33,468 nt of DNA from NCBI RefSeq assembly GCF_900107165.1, contig NZ_FNOY01000029.1, positions 1-33,468 of the forward strand, in the 5' to 3' direction. Both the position numbers and the translations under genes were made by a program. This DNA comes from Nitrosomonas halophila (GTDB taxonomy: Bacteria > Pseudomonadota > Gammaproteobacteria > Burkholderiales > Nitrosomonadaceae). Below the pieces are notes generated by a model. It was not told the DNA's origin, did no database searches, and was given only the letters and a program-made list of their open reading frames with translations. Shown piece by piece: positions 33,467-33,468 of the stretch; position 1 is the first letter of the stretch; every line of letters begins with the position of its first letter.

Positions 33467-33468
33467 CA

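Overview
The window looks like chromosome of a betaproteobacterium. The grpE-dnaK-dnaJ order, a DnaK with a proteobacterial-type acidic tail, an EpsC-type serine acetyltransferase, an NnrS protein and a CzcCBA-type efflux operon would fit Nitrosomonadales, but no rRNA gene is present, so genus is an inference only. No tRNA, rRNA or CRISPR array was seen.

Positions 1-7000 form an accessory region. Small toxin-antitoxin (TA) or defence genes alternate with decayed genes and dispersed palindromic repeats. In order these are a nuclease tail fragment, a BrnT/XRE module, an Abi_2 (AbiD/AbiF-like) gene broken by a 4-bp duplication and preceded by a promoter plus terminator hairpin (possible small RNA), a DUF1640-like membrane coiled-coil gene and its decayed duplicate, prlF-yhaV, a truncated RelE-like toxin with its surviving XRE partner, and higBA.

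Positions 7000-12900 hold a SapC-family protein, a DUF4126 membrane protein with glucokinase, and a convergent pair (serine O-acetyltransferase and an outer-membrane barrel). Two composite repeat arms in opposite orientation flank this convergent pair.

Positions 12900-25400 hold nnrS, then a three-gene RND heavy-metal efflux operon (outer-membrane channel, lipoprotein adaptor, inner-membrane pump). These are followed by a RIO-type kinase with a small upstream gene, and a large MscK/KefA-like mechanosensitive channel. A perfect 32-bp palindrome lies in the gap between the last two loci.

Positions 25400-33468 are core: dnaJ, dnaK and grpE on the minus strand with a sigma32-like promoter before grpE, then purB. 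Divergent from purB are a glutathione S-transferase and an alpha/beta hydrolase. The right edge cuts an IS630-family transposase.

Two repeat families dominate. R1 is about 165 bp, with ~30-bp terminal inverted repeats built of CACGAAT units spaced 10 bp apart. A MITE-like element of about 167 bp (three copies) sits within 0-16 bp of a stop codon in every case. Smaller families are an 88-bp palindrome (R2) and an AAAAGGGGACG hairpin.
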